Source: B4-G1 sp964393895 | GTDB lineage: Bacteria > Chloroflexota > Anaerolineae > B4-G1 | DNA: 47,879 bases | NCBI GenBank assembly: GCA_964393895.1 | Contig: CAYMWP010000017.1 | Location: forward strand, 1-47,879 | Direction: 5' to 3' | Shown: positions 7,726-15,694 of the stretch, in pieces | Layout of the letters: the number at the start of each line of letters is the position of its first letter | How positions within the stretch are numbered: position 1 is the stretch's first letter | Position numbers and translations under genes: made by a program | The notes under the pieces: model-generated | The model's database searches: none | What the model was told of the DNA's origin: nothing | What the model saw: only the letters and a program-made list of their open reading frames with translations

Positions 7726-8385
7726 ATGAGAATGAAAAAATCTAAACTTGGCCGCTCTACGGTGGTATTGCTCGCCTGCCTGGGGATCTTGGCCTGGGTT
7801 GCGGGAGCTGCGGATGCTCAGGGGGGAGCAAAGATTCTGCTCGATCCAGAGAGATTGGCCCTGGCTCCTGGCGACACGGGAACGCTGCAAGTTCGCGTGA
7901 AAGACGTCGCCAGGCTGGCAGGAGCGGAGGTGCATTTGACTTTTGACCCGGCGCTGGCGGAGGTGGTGGACGCCGACCCGGAGACGGAAGGGGCACAGAT
8001 CTCCCACGGAGACTTTCTGAGCCCCGATTTCGTCGTGCAAAACGTCGCCGACCAGTCCACCGGCGTGATAGATTACGCCATCACGTGTATGCCGTTGGAC
8101 AGGGCCGTCAGCGGCAGCGGGGTGCTGGCTAGTATCACGTTCCACACTCTGGCCGAGGGGGAAACCGAGATCGCAATCCGCAGCGTCCTGCTGAGCGACG
8201 CACAGGGTCACTCTATCCCGGTCGAGATCGAACTCGGCTCAATCATCACCAGCCACGCCGGGTTATCTCTGAACATCTGGGCGACGATTGGACTGGTCGC
8301 GGTCACAGCCGGTTTTTTTGCGGTTGTGTGGCGTGCTATCACGGCGCACCTAACTGACACGTCATCAGGAGGAGGTAAATCATGA
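7726..8385 (+). CDS. Membrane-anchored cohesin-domain protein
   Basis: The product has 219 residues. There is a signal peptide (1-31, ending AGAADAQ), a single cohesin domain (about 35-175, with AEVHLTFDPALAEVVDADPE and VSGSGVLASITFHTLAEG), and a C-terminal transmembrane helix (about 185-205, IWATIGLVAVTAGFFAVVW) with a short tail. It would present one cohesin on the outer face of the membrane, a plausible receptor for the dockerin proteins just upstream. Two starts are possible (7726 and 7732); neither has a clear Shine-Dalgarno. Its stop overlaps the next ATG by 4 nt (ATGA), and the next gene's AGGAGG lies inside it, so the two are translationally coupled. A TTGACA at 7671 lacks a well-placed -10. 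The 7515-7725 gap contains no gene I can support. Confidence 0.85.
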   Translation: MRMKKSKLGRSTVVLLACLGILAWVAGAADAQGGAKILLDPERLALAPGDTGTLQVRVKDVARLAGAEVHLTFDPALAEVVDADPETEGAQISHGDFLSPDFVVQNVADQSTGVIDYAITCMPLDRAVSGSGVLASITFHTLAEGETEIAIRSVLLSDAQGHSIPVEIELGSIITSHAGLSLNIWATIGLVAVTAGFFAVVWRAITAHLTDTSSGGGKS

Positions 8386-9437
8386 AGAAACTGTTTCCAA
8401 CGATGCCGCGTTTGTGGATCAGTCTGGCCTTGCTGCTGGCTACGCTGCTCTCCGCTCCCGTCGGCTACGGGTTGGCCCAGGACACGATGGTCGCCATCGC
8501 CCCACAGAACAGCGAGGTGGCCGTGGGAGCCACGACGACGGTGGATATCAGGATCAACGACGTGGAGGGTCTGTATGGCGCTGAGGTGCACCTGACCTTC
8601 GACCCGGCGTTGCTGGAGGTGGTGGATGCCGATCCAAACATTGGCGGCGTCCAGATCCAGGCGGGCGCGTTTCTCACCCCCCACTTTCCGGCGCAGAACG
8701 CTGTAGATCAGACTATCGGCACGATTGATTTCGCTATATCTCAGGGGCCAAATGACGAACCGGCCAGCGGCAGCGGGGTGTTGGCTACAGTCACTTTCAG
8801 GGGGAAGGCGGCCGGAACCGCATCTATCAATTTCACGCGAGTTCTGTTATCCGACGATAGCGGCACAGAGATCAGCGCCGGCAGCCAGGGCGGGAGCATA
8901 ACCGTCACCGAGGCGGACACTCCCACTCCCACCCACACGCCCACCCCCACCCCTGAGGACACCTCCACCCACACGCCCACTCCCGAACACACCCCCACTC
9001 ACACGCCCACTCCCGAACACACCCCCACCCACACGCCCACACCTACCATAACTCCCACCCCGTTGCCGGGCGACATCCTCGGCTACCACACCGTGCAACC
9101 GGGGGAGACGCTCTACTGCATCGGACGGGCCTATGGAGTGGACCCATACGCCATCGCCGCGCAGAACGGCATACTCAATCCCAACATCATCCACCCCGGT
9201 GTCACCCTGGCGATTCCCAACGCGCCGCGCGTACTGCCGGCCGGCCGGGTTTGCCCGGCCCAGTTCGACGGCGGCGACCAGCCTCCTGACTGCCGTTGGT
9301 ACCACACCGTCGTTTCGGGAGATAACCTGTACCGCATCTCGCTGCGCTATGGGGTCAGTATGTGGGCTATCGCCGAGGCCAACAACATCCTCAACCTGAA
9401 TTACGTCCGCATCGGACAGGTGCTCTGCATCCCATAG
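8382..9437 (+). CDS. Cohesin-domain protein with Pro/Thr linker and two LysM domains
   Basis: This 351-residue exported protein has a signal peptide (1-33, PVGYGLAQ) and a cohesin domain (about 35-175, AEVHLTFDPALLEVVDADPN) nearly matching the preceding protein. A Pro/Thr/His repeat linker follows (about 180-227, units TPTPEHTPTH). Two LysM modules end it: about 233-280 (YHTVQPGETLYCIGRAYGVD) and 306-351 (YHTVVSGDNLYRISLRYGVS). LysM binds GlcNAc-containing polymers such as peptidoglycan, so this is a wall-bound cohesin that complements the membrane-bound one. Each LysM contains Cys, unusual for the module, and a Cys-containing spacer separates them. It is coupled to the gene before by the ATGA overlap. 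Confidence 0.88.
   Translation: MKKLFPTMPRLWISLALLLATLLSAPVGYGLAQDTMVAIAPQNSEVAVGATTTVDIRINDVEGLYGAEVHLTFDPALLEVVDADPNIGGVQIQAGAFLTPHFPAQNAVDQTIGTIDFAISQGPNDEPASGSGVLATVTFRGKAAGTASINFTRVLLSDDSGTEISAGSQGGSITVTEADTPTPTHTPTPTPEDTSTHTPTPEHTPTHTPTPEHTPTHTPTPTITPTPLPGDILGYHTVQPGETLYCIGRAYGVDPYAIAAQNGILNPNIIHPGVTLAIPNAPRVLPAGRVCPAQFDGGDQPPDCRWYHTVVSGDNLYRISLRYGVSMWAIAEANNILNLNYVRIGQVLCIP
8920..9063 (+). repeat. In-frame Pro/Thr/His-coding tandem repeat
   Basis: Near-identical units of about 24 bp, CACACGCCCACTCCCGAACA followed by CACC, recur and encode the linker between the cohesin and LysM domains. Perfect adjacent copies suggest recent expansion or contraction. Confidence 0.8.
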
Positions 9438-9447
9438 TAACCATCCG

Positions 9448-9478
9448 GGTGCGACGTACTTTCCAAGTGCGTCGCACC
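9448..9478. repeat. 14-bp stem palindrome between two genes
   Basis: GGTGCGACGTACTT (9448-9461) pairs with AAGTGCGTCGCACC (9465-9478) across a TCC loop, with one G-U pair. No T run follows on either strand, so it is a weak terminator candidate. It overlaps the -35 position of the next gene and could be an operator or a dispersed palindromic repeat. Confidence 0.7.
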
Positions 9479-9480
9479 TG

Positions 9481-9489
9481 TGCTAAAAT
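9481..9489 (+). promoter_or_regulatory. Extended -10 (TGCTAAAAT), possibly leaderless start
   Basis: TGC precedes TAAAAT (9484-9489), and the ATG is at 9495. Transcription would begin at or next to the ATG. No ribosome site is present. Confidence 0.4.
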
Positions 9490-9494
9490 CTCGT

Positions 9495-10655
9495 ATGAGA
9501 AACCCACTGCGCGTTCTCACCCTTGTCACTGCCCTCATTCTGACTTTCTTACCGGTCACTGCCCAGGAACCCGACCCCGTCGCCGCCTGGCAGGTCGCAG
9601 TCAACCAGGCTCGCCTGGACGAGGGGCTGGCCCCCTATGGCCTTTCCAGCCTGCTGGCGGCCGCCGCGCAGCGCCACGCCGACGACCTGGCCGCCCACGA
9701 GATCTGGTCCCACACCGGATCCGATGGCTCCACGCCCAAGCAGCGTATCGCGCAGGCCGGCTATGCCGCCTGGACGTGGAACAACGGGGAGTTGATCGCC
9801 GGCGAGAACTTTTGGACCGGCTATGGCACGATCGAGGACGCGATGACCTTTTTCCTGGACGATCCGCCCCATCGCGACAACCTGCTCAGCGCCACCTACC
9901 GTGAGATCGGCATTGGCGTCGCCACCGATGCCGCCGGCCGCAACTATTACGTGCTCGACTTGGGCGCGCGCCCCAACGTGTTGCCCATCTTTATCAACGA
10001 CGGGGCCTCCGTCACCGACGACGCGCAAATCGCGCTGCGGCTGACCAACGAAGATGCCCGACCGGGGGGAGAGGGTGCTACTTTTATGGGGCGAGCGATC
10101 GAGATTCGCATCAGCGACGCCCCACAATTCGATGACCGACCGTGGCAGCCCTGGGAGCCGCTGGTACCCTGGACTCTGCTGGATGCGCCGGGCGAACACG
10201 TCGTCTACGTCCAATTCCGCGACGCGGCTGGCCGCACCGCTGCCTCGGCCGACACGGTCCTGCTCGACGAGGGGGTGGACGCTACGCCGGCGGCCGCTCC
10301 ACCCAGCCCCACTCCTGAGCCTAGCGCCACACTCGTTCCACCCAGTCCCACTCCTGAGCCTACCGTCGCACCCGCCCCCACCCTCACCCAGGTTCCCACC
10401 CTCGTACTAGAGCCGGAGCCAACGGCAGCGCCGTCCCTCACACCGCCGCAGGCGCAGACGCCATCGCCCACGTCACTCTCTCAAGCTACGCCAGGCCCGG
10501 TCGGCGCTACCGCCTTTCCCACGTGGACGCCCCTGCCGACGGCGACGCCCCCGGAGAGCGACGCCCCTGACGCGCCCCTGGCCTTGCTCGCAGTGCTACA
10601 AGGGCTGGTCCTCATACTCGGCGTCTGCATGGTTCTGCGTCGCGGACGAGAATAG
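9495..10655 (+). CDS. CAP-domain (SCP/YkwD-like) surface protein with C-terminal anchor
   Basis: The product has 386 residues from ATG 9495. There is a signal peptide (1-24, LTFLPVTAQ), then a CAP domain (about 28-155) with the usual pattern: VNQARLDEGLAPYGLSSLL, RHADDLAAHEIWSHTGSDG, GENFWTGY and HRDNLLSATYREIGIGVA. The conserved His and Glu are present. A second beta-rich region (about 160-265) is followed by a Pro/Thr-rich stalk (about 270-350) and a terminal helix (about 363-381, LLAVLQGLVLILGVCMVL) with a basic tail. It is therefore displayed on a stalk at the cell surface. Bacterial CAP proteins are common near wall and spore genes, but their activity is poorly defined. murI follows after 4 nt. 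Confidence 0.85.
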   Translation: MRNPLRVLTLVTALILTFLPVTAQEPDPVAAWQVAVNQARLDEGLAPYGLSSLLAAAAQRHADDLAAHEIWSHTGSDGSTPKQRIAQAGYAAWTWNNGELIAGENFWTGYGTIEDAMTFFLDDPPHRDNLLSATYREIGIGVATDAAGRNYYVLDLGARPNVLPIFINDGASVTDDAQIALRLTNEDARPGGEGATFMGRAIEIRISDAPQFDDRPWQPWEPLVPWTLLDAPGEHVVYVQFRDAAGRTAASADTVLLDEGVDATPAAAPPSPTPEPSATLVPPSPTPEPTVAPAPTLTQVPTLVLEPEPTAAPSLTPPQAQTPSPTSLSQATPGPVGATAFPTWTPLPTATPPESDAPDAPLALLAVLQGLVLILGVCMVLRRGRE

Positions 10656-10659
10656 CCAA

Positions 10660-11490
10660 ATGAGCGGCTCGGGACCCATCGGCGTTTTCGATTCCGGCGT
10701 GGGCGGCTTGAGCGTGTGGCGCGAAATAGTCCGCCAATTGCCCCACCGAGACATCGTCTACCTGGCCGACCAAGCCCATGTACCCTACGGCTCTCGACGA
10801 CTGGCCGAGGTGCGCGAGCTTTCCGAAGGCATCACGCACTTTCTGTTGGATCACGGGGCAAGCATCATCGTCGTCGCCTGCAACACCGCCTCTGCCGCCG
10901 CCCTGCACCACCTGCGCCGCACTTTCCCCGGCGTACCATTCGTGGGGATGGAGCCGGCCGTCAAGCCCGCCGTAGAACGAACCGGCAATGGCGTCGTGGG
11001 CGTGATCGCTACCCAGGCCACTTTCCAGGGAAAGCTATTTGCCAGCCTGGTCGAGCGGTACGCGGGGGACGTGCGCGTGCTAACCCAGGTTTGCCCGGGG
11101 CTGGTAGAAGCGGTCGAAACCGGCGCATTGAACACCGCCGGGACCCTAGCACTGTTGCGGGAATACCTGGCGCCGTTGGCCGAGGCCGGAGTGGACCAGT
11201 TAGTGCTTGGCTGTACGCACTACCCGTTCCTGCGCCCCGCCATCGAACAGATAATGGGGGCAGGTGTAGCGGTGATTGACCCCGCTCCGGCCGTCGCCCG
11301 CCAGACGGCCCGTGTGCTGGCCCAACTAGGCCCAGAGAGCGACCAGAACATAAAAGCCGATTGGATATTTCACACCAGCGGAGACGCCGCTGCCTTCGCC
11401 GCGACGCTTGAGCGGCTACTCTCCCTCCCAGAAAAAGACCTAAAAGTGAGGCCTGTGCACTGGTGCGCAGGTCGAATATGCGCCGGTTGA
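10660..11490 (+). CDS. murI: Glutamate racemase
   Basis: The 276-residue enzyme converts L-Glu to D-Glu for peptidoglycan in the cytosol without a cofactor. The family hallmarks are all visible: FDSGVGGLSV (Asp11), VPYGSR, the first catalytic Cys in VVACNTASAA (Cys74), and the second in VLGCTHYPFL (Cys185). The length is normal. The start is 4 nt after the stop of the CAP-domain gene, so it is probably transcribed with it. Its stop codon lies inside the -35 box of the next gene's promoter. An alanine racemase (42581-43759) elsewhere in the window supplies the other D-amino acid of the wall. Confidence 0.95.
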   Translation: MSGSGPIGVFDSGVGGLSVWREIVRQLPHRDIVYLADQAHVPYGSRRLAEVRELSEGITHFLLDHGASIIVVACNTASAAALHHLRRTFPGVPFVGMEPAVKPAVERTGNGVVGVIATQATFQGKLFASLVERYAGDVRVLTQVCPGLVEAVETGALNTAGTLALLREYLAPLAEAGVDQLVLGCTHYPFLRPAIEQIMGAGVAVIDPAPAVARQTARVLAQLGPESDQNIKADWIFHTSGDAAAFAATLERLLSLPEKDLKVRPVHWCAGRICAG

Positions 11491-11515
11491 CTTGTAGAAC
11501 AAAATCGTATATATT
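11487..11515 (+). promoter_or_regulatory. Sigma-70-type promoter of the hybrid kinase gene
   Basis: TTGACT (11487-11492) and TATATT (11510-11515) are spaced 17 bp apart. The -35 overlaps the murI stop. AGGAGG at 11529-11534 then sits 7 nt before ATG 11542. Confidence 0.65.
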
Positions 11516-11541
11516 GGGGATATCAATCAGGAGGCACGTAT

Positions 11542-13488
11542 ATGGCGCAAGAACGTGTTCTGGTAATAGAAGATAGCTCCGAGACCCAGCAGCTACTGGC
11601 CGAACTGGTCCTCGAACCCAATGATTATCGGGTCATTGCGGCCCTGGATGGGGCAGAGGGGGTCCGCCTGGCCCTGGAAGAGCAACCCGATCTCATCATC
11701 CTGGATATGAAATTGCCCAAGATGGACGGGCTCGAGGTATTGCAGGTATTACGCCAACGAGACACCAACATCCCCGTCATCTTTACCACCGTCCACGAAT
11801 CCCCCGAACTGGTCGTACAGGCTTTCCGGCTGGGAGCGCGCGATTACGTGATGAAGCCATTCGCCCCGGACGAGATGCTGGAGGCGATTCAGCACGTCTT
11901 TTCATCCGCCAGGTTGATCAGTGAGCGGGACAAACTGACACAGGAATTGCTGGAAGCCAATCAACAACTGGGGCGTCAACTCCAAGAGTTGAACGCCATT
12001 TACACCATTGGGCGGTCAGTCACATCGGTGCTGGATCTGAACCGCGTGCTCAACCGCGTGGTCGAGGCGGCGGTATACGTGGCGGGCGCCGAAGAGGGCC
12101 TGCTCCTGCTGCTGGATGAGGCTAAACAAGAACTCTATTTGCGGGCGGCCAAGAACGTGGACGAGAAAGTAGCGCGCAGCCTGCGCGTACTCGTAGACGA
12201 TAGCATCGCCGGACGGGCAATCGAATCCAATCGGCCCGTGCTCGTGACCGGCGAGCACGCTAAAATCGTAACAGGCTACCTGGTCCAGACACTGCTCTAT
12301 CTGCCGCTTCAGGTCCCTGATCGCGGCGTGATCGGCGTGCTGGGTGTGATCAATCGCCAGTCGGAGCGCCTTTTCTCTGAAAAAGACGTGTTCCTGCTCT
12401 CGGCCCTGGCGGATTACGCGGCTGTTGCCATCGAGAACGCGCGCTTGTTTGAATCGGCCGAGGTTGAACGGACCAAGCTAGAAACAGTCCTCAAGCAAAC
12501 ACAGGACGCGATCATCATAACCGACGATAAAAACCACATCCTGCTGTGTAACACTGCATTCTACGCCGCTCTGGGCCTGGACGGGGACAGGGCGCTACAC
12601 GGAGCAAGCACCGATGATATGCCTAATCAAACCTTACGCAACATGTTCTCCAGGGCACAACAAACGGGACAGGCCGCGTGCGCCGAGATACCCCTCGATG
12701 ATGGACGCACGTTCAACGCGCAACTAACCCCCGTCAAGGGAATCGGCAAAGTACTGGTGATGCAGGACATCACATACCTGAAGGAATTGGATCGCATCAA
12801 ATCGGAATTTGTCGCCAACGTCTCCCACGATCTCCGTACTCCTTTGACCAGTATCCAGGGCTATGTGGAGCTACTGCCTCGCGTTGGGTCTTTGAACGAC
12901 CAACAGCGAGACTTTATCCAGTGCGTTCACAACAGTATGCAGACCATCATCACACTGATAGACTCTCTACTAGACATAGACCGCATTGAGACCGGATTTG
13001 ATCTGGAAATGATGCCCTACAATCTGGTGCAGGTTGTAGATGAAGCAGTCCATAACCTCAGGCCGCAAGCGGAAAAAAAGGGACGGGAACTGCACTGGCA
13101 GTCGCCCGGCGCATTGTCGTTGGTGCAGTGTAACCCCCAGCGTCTGCTGCAGGTAGTGGATAACCTGATTAGCAATGCAATCAAATATACCCAGGAAGGT
13201 GGTCGCATCGTCGTGAGTGCGGTCGAAGACGAGCAGCACATCGTGGTAAGCGTGGCCGATAACGGCATCGGCATTCCCCTGGCCCAGCAGCCCTATATCT
13301 TTGACAAATTCTATCGCGTGGAATCGGAAGAGACGATAGGGGTAGTAGGGAGTGGGTTGGGGCTGACCATTGTCAAAACAGTGATCGAAAAACACAATGG
13401 ACGGGTGTGGGTGGAGAGCAGGCCCGGAGTGGGCAGTACCTTTAGTTTCGTGCTGCCCGTGTTACAGACGCAGCCAACATCAGCGTAG
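11542..13488 (+). CDS. Hybrid sensor kinase: receiver-GAF-PAS-HisKA-HATPase
   Basis: The 648-residue cytosolic protein lacks membrane helices. Residues 1-122 are a receiver domain (phospho-acceptor Asp55 in LIILDMKLPKMDG, Lys in YVMKPF). A linker coiled coil (about 130-160) is followed by a GAF domain (about 165-310) and a PAS-like domain (about 320-420). The HisKA region has His429 in VANVSHDLRTPLTSIQGY. The ATPase domain shows the N box (NLISNAIKYTQEGG), DNGIGIP and GSGLGLTIVK. The receiver at the N-terminus suggests it is controlled by another kinase and then phosphorylates a partner; no separate response regulator is adjacent. The signal sensed by the GAF and PAS domains is unknown. It has its own promoter and a strong downstream terminator. 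Confidence 0.93.
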   Translation: MAQERVLVIEDSSETQQLLAELVLEPNDYRVIAALDGAEGVRLALEEQPDLIILDMKLPKMDGLEVLQVLRQRDTNIPVIFTTVHESPELVVQAFRLGARDYVMKPFAPDEMLEAIQHVFSSARLISERDKLTQELLEANQQLGRQLQELNAIYTIGRSVTSVLDLNRVLNRVVEAAVYVAGAEEGLLLLLDEAKQELYLRAAKNVDEKVARSLRVLVDDSIAGRAIESNRPVLVTGEHAKIVTGYLVQTLLYLPLQVPDRGVIGVLGVINRQSERLFSEKDVFLLSALADYAAVAIENARLFESAEVERTKLETVLKQTQDAIIITDDKNHILLCNTAFYAALGLDGDRALHGASTDDMPNQTLRNMFSRAQQTGQAACAEIPLDDGRTFNAQLTPVKGIGKVLVMQDITYLKELDRIKSEFVANVSHDLRTPLTSIQGYVELLPRVGSLNDQQRDFIQCVHNSMQTIITLIDSLLDIDRIETGFDLEMMPYNLVQVVDEAVHNLRPQAEKKGRELHWQSPGALSLVQCNPQRLLQVVDNLISNAIKYTQEGGRIVVSAVEDEQHIVVSVADNGIGIPLAQQPYIFDKFYRVESEETIGVVGSGLGLTIVKTVIEKHNGRVWVESRPGVGSTFSFVLPVLQTQPTSA

Positions 13489-13512
13489 GGTTAGCGTAGG
13501 GTTAGCGTAGGG
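13482..13512 (+). repeat. 11-bp tandem repeat across a stop codon
   Basis: AGCGTAGGGTT occurs at 13482-13492 and 13493-13503, followed by a partial copy AGCGTAGGG at 13504-13512. The first copy supplies the kinase stop codon TAG (13486-13488). Copy-number change would not alter the protein. Confidence 0.8.
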
Positions 13513-13591
13513 CTGGCGTCAAGTCTTGTGGGCCAGAGTGTGATATTATGGGTGCGAGTTAAGAGCAGTTTCTTTTCTCCTCCTTTTGGGT

Positions 13592-13632
13592 GAGAGCCAG
13601 GGTGTGGCGGACCCTGGCTCTCTTGTTTCTTG
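13592..13632 (+). terminator. Rho-independent terminator of the hybrid kinase gene
   Basis: GAGAGCCAGGGT (13592-13603) pairs perfectly with ACCCTGGCTCTC (13611-13622) over a 7-nt loop and is followed by TTGTTTCTTG. It lies 104 nt after the stop. Confidence 0.8.
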
Positions 13633-13664
13633 TGAGGCCGGCGACGCCTGTTCACGGCATCGCG

Positions 13665-13692
13665 CCAATCCCCAGTCTCCAATCTCTATCCT
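13665..13692. repeat. Degenerate heptamer repeat at the end of the GTPase gene
   Basis: Units CCAATCC, CCAGTCT, CCAATCT, CTATCCT run up to and into the stop codon of the minus-strand GTPase gene. The same sequence type recurs at 24284-24311. Confidence 0.65.
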
Positions 13693-14704
13693 ACCCCTCC
13701 TGCGCGCTCCTGGGCCGGCGCAGCAGCCGCTTGTACCGCTGGCGCAACTGGGCCGGCGTCAGATGCTTGCCGCCCTCAAAGTAGGCCACCGCCACCCGGC
13801 CCATCGTCCACGTGCCCAGGCCGGTCACGCCGGCGGCGACCAGCCAGCCGGGGCCGGGGATGAACTTGCTCAACTCGGCCGCCAGGTAGCGCATTCCAAT
13901 GCTGCCGGCCATGGTGGTCAGCAGCTCGCGGGCGTGGCGCACGCTGAGTGATTCGCCGTAGATGGCCGCGATGCGCAGCACCATGCGCACCTGCGAGGCC
14001 AGCAGCAGGGGAATATCCAGGCCGGGGATCGGCTCGGCGGCGATGAGGGCGTTGAGCCAGCTCGCGCCTCGGATGAGGCGGCGGCTGATCTGGCGGCGGT
14101 AGCCGGGCAGCGCCCGCCCCAGGGCGACCGTCATCCAGGGATGCGCGTCCACGATGGTCGGGATGAGGCGCTCCCCCACCCCGGCACCCGTCTTGGCCGA
14201 GATGGGGATCACGGGCGCGCCCAGCTTGCGCTCGACGTCGTCCAGCGCGGCAGTGAGATCGTGCTTGATCAGATCAGTTTTGTTCAGTGTGACGACCAGC
14301 GGTACTCGGGCCGCCCGCAGCGCCTCGTAGAGATCGTAATCCGATTGGCGCAGTCCGGCGGAGCTATCCAGCACCAGCAGCACCAGATTCGCTTCCTCGG
14401 CGGCGGCGCACGCGACCGCGGCCCGGTCCACGCCGCCTACCTCCCCAAAGCCGGGTGTATCCACCAGCGTGAAAGGGCCGACCTGCTCTGTAATCAGTTC
14501 CCTGGTCGTGCCGGGCACAGCCTTGACCGCCGAGACTTTGCGTCCCTTGATCAGGTTAAAGAGTGTGGATTTGCCCGAGTTGACCGGCCCGACGATGACC
14601 AGGCGGGCGTGGGCCTCCTGCTCCACGTCGAGCGAGAGCTTGTCCCAATCGAGCGCCTGGAACAGCTTGCGGAGGTCGGCCAGGCGAGTTGGTAGTGATC
14701 CCAT
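13691..14704 (-). CDS. Era-like GTPase with C-terminal DUF697-type region
   Basis: ATG 14704 gives 337 residues and has AAAGGAG 11 nt upstream; the frame is open to 14782 but the extra residues have no support. The G domain shows G1 GPVNSGKST (40-48), the G2 Thr in VPGTTRE, G3 DTPGFG, G4 NKTD and G5 SAKTG. The C-terminal 150 residues are rich in helices with hydrophobic faces (LDIPLLLASQVRMVLRIAAI, PGPGWLVAAGVTGLGTW), as in the DUF697/YcjF-type domain of membrane-associated GTPases. Ribosome-assembly Era has a KH domain, which is absent here, so this is not Era itself. The exact cellular role is unknown. Confidence 0.85.
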   Translation of the reverse strand: MGSLPTRLADLRKLFQALDWDKLSLDVEQEAHARLVIVGPVNSGKSTLFNLIKGRKVSAVKAVPGTTRELITEQVGPFTLVDTPGFGEVGGVDRAAVACAAAEEANLVLLVLDSSAGLRQSDYDLYEALRAARVPLVVTLNKTDLIKHDLTAALDDVERKLGAPVIPISAKTGAGVGERLIPTIVDAHPWMTVALGRALPGYRRQISRRLIRGASWLNALIAAEPIPGLDIPLLLASQVRMVLRIAAIYGESLSVRHARELLTTMAGSIGMRYLAAELSKFIPGPGWLVAAGVTGLGTWTMGRVAVAYFEGGKHLTPAQLRQRYKRLLRRPRSAQEG

Positions 14705-14730
14705 TGTGGGTTGGTCTCCTTTGTCTGGGA

Positions 14731-14759
14731 CAAGTCTAACACAACAAGTCCGGTAAGGC
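14731..14759 (-). promoter_or_regulatory. Possible promoter of the GTPase gene
   Basis: TTGCCT and TAGACT are spaced 17 bp on the minus strand just upstream of ATG 14704. Both boxes deviate from consensus. It supports the shorter start over 14782. Confidence 0.35.
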
Positions 14760-14972
14760 AAACCCAAAGAACTTTTCACCATGCACGGGCGCCAACCTTC
14801 ACGCGGTCCGACCCCTTGAACTGGCTCGTATACAAGTTGTGATAGAACCCTCCCCGCGCCAGCAACTCTAGGTCTGCGCGTGGATGCCGACCAACGAGAG
14901 CGCGCCGGTGAATAACTCGGTTACGTTACGGTGGGTTGCGATCGTTGTTCGGTCATTGAGTTGATTTCCTCC

Positions 14973-15014
14973 GCGAAGCGTGAGACGTGAAGCGTCAAGC
15001 GTTACGTTTCACGC
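14973..15014. repeat. Degenerate heptamer repeat, six units
   Basis: Units GCGAAGC, GTGAGAC, GTGAAGC, GTCAAGC, GTTACGT, TTCACGC lie just downstream of the Wzz-like gene. The rest of the 14783-15028 interval shows no gene. Confidence 0.7.
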
Positions 15015-15028
15015 GGGTGGTTCGTCGC

Positions 15029-15694
15029 TCACCGGCGCGGTATTTCGGCCAGGACGCCCAGTCCTAGGCTCTCCAGTTCGGCGCTCTCACGGACGGTGGG
15101 ATCCAGGTAGTGCCACAGCAGTGCCAGTGCTGCGCCGACGACGAACGCCAGCCCGATCTTGATCGCCGGGGCCAGCAACTGGGCGCGCAAGCCGGGGGCA
15201 AGCGACGCGGGTGTGGGCGCGTCCAGCAGACGGACGGCCGGTTCAATGTCGTCTAACTGGGGAAAGTAAGCCGCGCCGCTCTCGGTCAGCTCGGCGCTGA
15301 TGGCCTCGGCCACGGCGACGATTTGTTTCGCATCGGGCCAGGTGAGGTAGACGACGAGGATGGACTGGGCGTTGTCGGTGACGATGCGGCGCTGGATCTC
15401 GGCAGCCAGATCAGGCTCACCCAAGCGCACGGCGACCGCCTCGGCAAAGGCTCCGGTCTCGGCCACGTCGGCCAGGCCATTGGCGATGTACTCGGAGGCG
15501 AGCCAGGGGTAGTAGCGATCATAGTCCTCGCTCAACCCCGCCGGCTTGGTCCCGGCGGCAAAGCGCATCACCACCTGGTAGGTCGGGCCAGGTGGGGCGT
15601 AGGCAGCGGCGACGTAGGCGGCGACGACGAGTACCGGTGCGACGATGAGCCACCAGCGGCGGAGCAGTATTTTCCAATAGGTTCGTAATTCCAT
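15029..15694 (-). CDS. Wzz-like polysaccharide chain-length / co-polymerase protein
   Basis: The 221-residue protein has the Wzz topology: an N-terminal helix (about 14-33, WWLIVAPVLVVAAYVAAAY), an outer loop of about 140 residues, and a second helix (about 175-196, IKIGLAFVVGAALALLWHYL). It ends in DPTVRESAELESLGLGVLAE, typical of polysaccharide co-polymerases that precede a tyrosine-kinase domain. That kinase is not encoded next to it. Such proteins set the length of polymer made by Wzy-type enzymes, here perhaps the ligase/polymerase at 1210-3234. Its start overlaps the glycosyltransferase stop (TGATG), so the two are coupled. Confidence 0.8.
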   Translation of the reverse strand: MELRTYWKILLRRWWLIVAPVLVVAAYVAAAYAPPGPTYQVVMRFAAGTKPAGLSEDYDRYYPWLASEYIANGLADVAETGAFAEAVAVRLGEPDLAAEIQRRIVTDNAQSILVVYLTWPDAKQIVAVAEAISAELTESGAAYFPQLDDIEPAVRLLDAPTPASLAPGLRAQLLAPAIKIGLAFVVGAALALLWHYLDPTVRESAELESLGLGVLAEIPRR

